Source: Acidobacteriota bacterium (GTDB lineage: Bacteria > Acidobacteriota > Terriglobia > Terriglobales > Acidobacteriaceae). Taken from it: a stretch of 7,949 nt of DNA. The translations under genes were made by a program, and so were the position numbers. The stretch is from NCBI GenBank assembly GCA_021782675.1, contig JAJXUS010000030.1:2770-10718 (forward strand). The letters are read 5' to 3'. Numbering within the stretch: the stretch's first letter is position 1; every line of letters begins with the position of its first letter. Positions 6,363-7,949 of the stretch are shown here, in pieces. The notes under the pieces are model-generated. The model was given only the letters and a program-made list of their open reading frames with translations. It was not told where the DNA came from and did no database searches.

Positions 6363-7949
6363 CTACTTCCCGGCCTTCTGCGAATCGATCCAGGCAGTTA
6401 CGCGCTGATCCAACAGGTCCAGAGGCAGGGGGCCCGCATCCAGCACCTCATCGTGAAAAGCACGCAGGTCGAACTTCGGGCCCAGTTGTTTTTGCGCCTT
6501 GTCGCGCAGCTCCAGAATCTTCAATTGCCCGATTTTGTAGGCCAGGGCCTGCGACGGCCAGGCAATGTAGCGATCCACCTCCGCCTGCACGCTGGTCTCA
6601 TCGATGGCCGAGTGCTGATGGAAGTAGTCCACCATCTGCTGCCGCGTCCAGTGCTGCGAGTGCACGCCGGTATCCACCACCAGGCGGATTGCGCGCCACA
6701 TATCGCTCTCCAGCCTCCCGTAATCCGAGTAAGGATCCTGGTACAAGCCAAGATCTTTGCCCAGATGCTCGGCATAGAGAGCCCAACCCTCGACATATGC
6801 GGTGGCGTCGCCCGTGTAGTTGCGGCGAAAATCCGGCAGCGCAGTCATCTCCTGCGCAATCGAAATCTGCAGATGGTGACCGGGAATGCCCTCGTGATAG
6901 GCGATCGCCTCCACATCGTAGAGGTTGCGCGCGGTCGCGTTGTAGGTGTCGATGCGCAGACGGCCGGGGCGGCTGCCGTCGGGCGCGCCCGGCTCGTAGT
7001 ACGCCGGCGCCGAGTTCTTCTCCATATAATCCGGCACCGCGGCGACCTCAAACTTCGCCTTCGGCAAATGGCCGAAGAGCTGCGGCAACCGGGCTTCCAT
7101 GGGCTCCAGGTAGCCGCGATAGGCATCGAGCAGCGCCTCCGCTGAGGCCGGGTGCAGCTTGGGATTGGTCTTCAGGCCGGCCTCAAAGCTGGGCAGATCC
7201 TTGAAGCCCAGCTTCTGCGCGATTGCCAGCATGGCCGCCTCGTCCTTCTTCACCTCGTCGAGGCCGATCTGGTGAATCTGCTCCGGGGTAAGATCGCTCG
7301 CGGTCGTGCGCTTGATCAGAAACTTGTAGTACGCGGCGCCGTCCGGCAACGCCGAGATGCCCGGCTCCGTTCGGCCCGCGGGAACATAGCTGACGCGCAT
7401 GAACCGCTCCAGGCGCTGATAGGCGGGCAGCACCTCGGTGCCGATGGCATCCAGCATATCGGTGCGAATGCGCTGCTGCTCGGCCGCCGGAATCGATGCC
7501 GGAAAATTCTTCAGCGGCAGCGCCAGCGGCGAGTCTTCCGGCTTCTGGTGCGCCAGCACGCTCACCTGCTGCAGCGCCTTCTCCAGCAGAAGCCGCGGCG
7601 GAAGCCGGTGGTCGTCCATGCCGATGCTCATGTTCGCCATCTCCTGCGCAAAGGCGTTCGGCATCGCATGCAGGCGCGCAATCCAGTCGTCGTAATCCTT
7701 CACCGAAGTGAAGCTCAGCTCCGCCACCAATTGGGGATAGGTCGAATAGATGCCGCCCATCTGGTTGATCGGCATCTCCCCCTCTTTAAACTCCGCGCCC
7801 TCCTGGTCCTCTTCAAAGCGCCGCTCCAGCATCTGCTGGCTGAGCTTTTCCTGGTCGCTCAGGCCGGTGGGGTCGATGACCACCAGGCGCATCAGAAACT
7901 CCTGCTCGCGGGCGAGCTGATCGTTCACCGCCGCCACCGAGTAGTCCGA
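6363..7949 (-). CDS. DUF885-family metallopeptidase-like protein, N-terminus missing
   Basis: The last 528 residues are present; the reading frame continues past the right edge (visible start SDYSVAAVND). The GTG codon at 7935-7937 lies within the conserved family region and is not a credible start. Family members run to about 600 residues and are often exported, so roughly 60-80 residues including any signal peptide are off the window. Diagnostic motifs are AYHEGIPGHHLQ (about 6864-6899 in DNA), YVEGWALYAE (about 35 residues later), DTGVHSQHWTRQQM and DRYIAWPSQALAYKIGQL. The HE...GHH arrangement and the following Glu suggest a zinc hydrolase of the gluzincin kind, though the spacing is not the standard HExxH. 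Known members are called DUF885 or uncharacterised peptidases, so activity is inferred from family. It is on the same strand as the secreted-protein gene, 109 nt upstream, so co-transcription is possible but unproven. Confidence 0.9.
   Translation of the reverse strand, partial: SDYSVAAVNDQLAREQEFLMRLVVIDPTGLSDQEKLSQQMLERRFEEDQEGAEFKEGEMPINQMGGIYSTYPQLVAELSFTSVKDYDDWIARLHAMPNAFAQEMANMSIGMDDHRLPPRLLLEKALQQVSVLAHQKPEDSPLALPLKNFPASIPAAEQQRIRTDMLDAIGTEVLPAYQRLERFMRVSYVPAGRTEPGISALPDGAAYYKFLIKRTTASDLTPEQIHQIGLDEVKKDEAAMLAIAQKLGFKDLPSFEAGLKTNPKLHPASAEALLDAYRGYLEPMEARLPQLFGHLPKAKFEVAAVPDYMEKNSAPAYYEPGAPDGSRPGRLRIDTYNATARNLYDVEAIAYHEGIPGHHLQISIAQEMTALPDFRRNYTGDATAYVEGWALYAEHLGKDLGLYQDPYSDYGRLESDMWRAIRLVVDTGVHSQHWTRQQMVDYFHQHSAIDETSVQAEVDRYIAWPSQALAYKIGQLKILELRDKAQKQLGPKFDLRAFHDEVLDAGPLPLDLLDQRVTAWIDSQKAGK

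Noticed and set aside
6080..7204. Long plus-strand open frames opposite the DUF885 gene
   Set aside because: The DUF885 motifs on the minus strand are clear, and the plus-strand products lack any recognisable motif.
7935..7937. GTG as start codon of the DUF885 gene
   Set aside because: The frame stays open to the window edge and the residues before it (SDYS) fit the conserved family region, so the true start is outside the window.

Overview
This 7.9 kb window comes from a GC-rich bacterial chromosome and looks like ordinary housekeeping and accessory DNA. I see no mobile element, CRISPR array, tRNA or rRNA. The best guess for the host is an acidobacterium (Terriglobia-like). That rests on the combination of a DUF885 metallopeptidase-like protein, abundant Ser/Thr kinase and SpoIIE-type signalling, a secreted protein of a style common in that group, and a GTAGCGCCGGT-type intergenic repeat. 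It is an inference from style and was not tested against any database.

Layout, left to right: (1) the 3' end of an unrecognised plus-strand gene (to 455), with codon-use evidence of a possible frame change near base 57, followed by a 13-bp hairpin. (2) A plus-strand pair (618-2080): a 60-residue, two-helix membrane protein whose stop codon overlaps the start of a divergent Amt-family ammonium transporter. (3) A convergent intergenic region (2081-2215) with a repeated 18-mer and two GC-rich hairpins. (4) A minus-strand signalling pair: a FHA-GAF-SpoIIE phosphatase (3276-4958) upstream of a membrane-anchored Ser/Thr kinase (2216-3199), with a candidate extended -10 promoter in front. (5) A minus-strand secreted protein (5084-6253) that ends at a strong intrinsic terminator. 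(6) The C-terminal 528 residues of a minus-strand DUF885-family protein (6363 to the window edge).

The kinase and phosphatase probably form one signalling module: Ser/Thr phosphorylation by the kinase, phospho-dependent binding through FHA, ligand or redox input through GAF, and dephosphorylation by the SpoIIE/PP2C domain. The terminator and promoter between 4972 and 5058 separate it from the secreted-protein gene. The transporter pair is a separate unit facing it. The most notable sequence oddities are altered phenylalanine-gate residues in the Amt protein, a degenerate glycine loop in the kinase, and a His-to-Cys change in the FHA signature. I found no clear new system.
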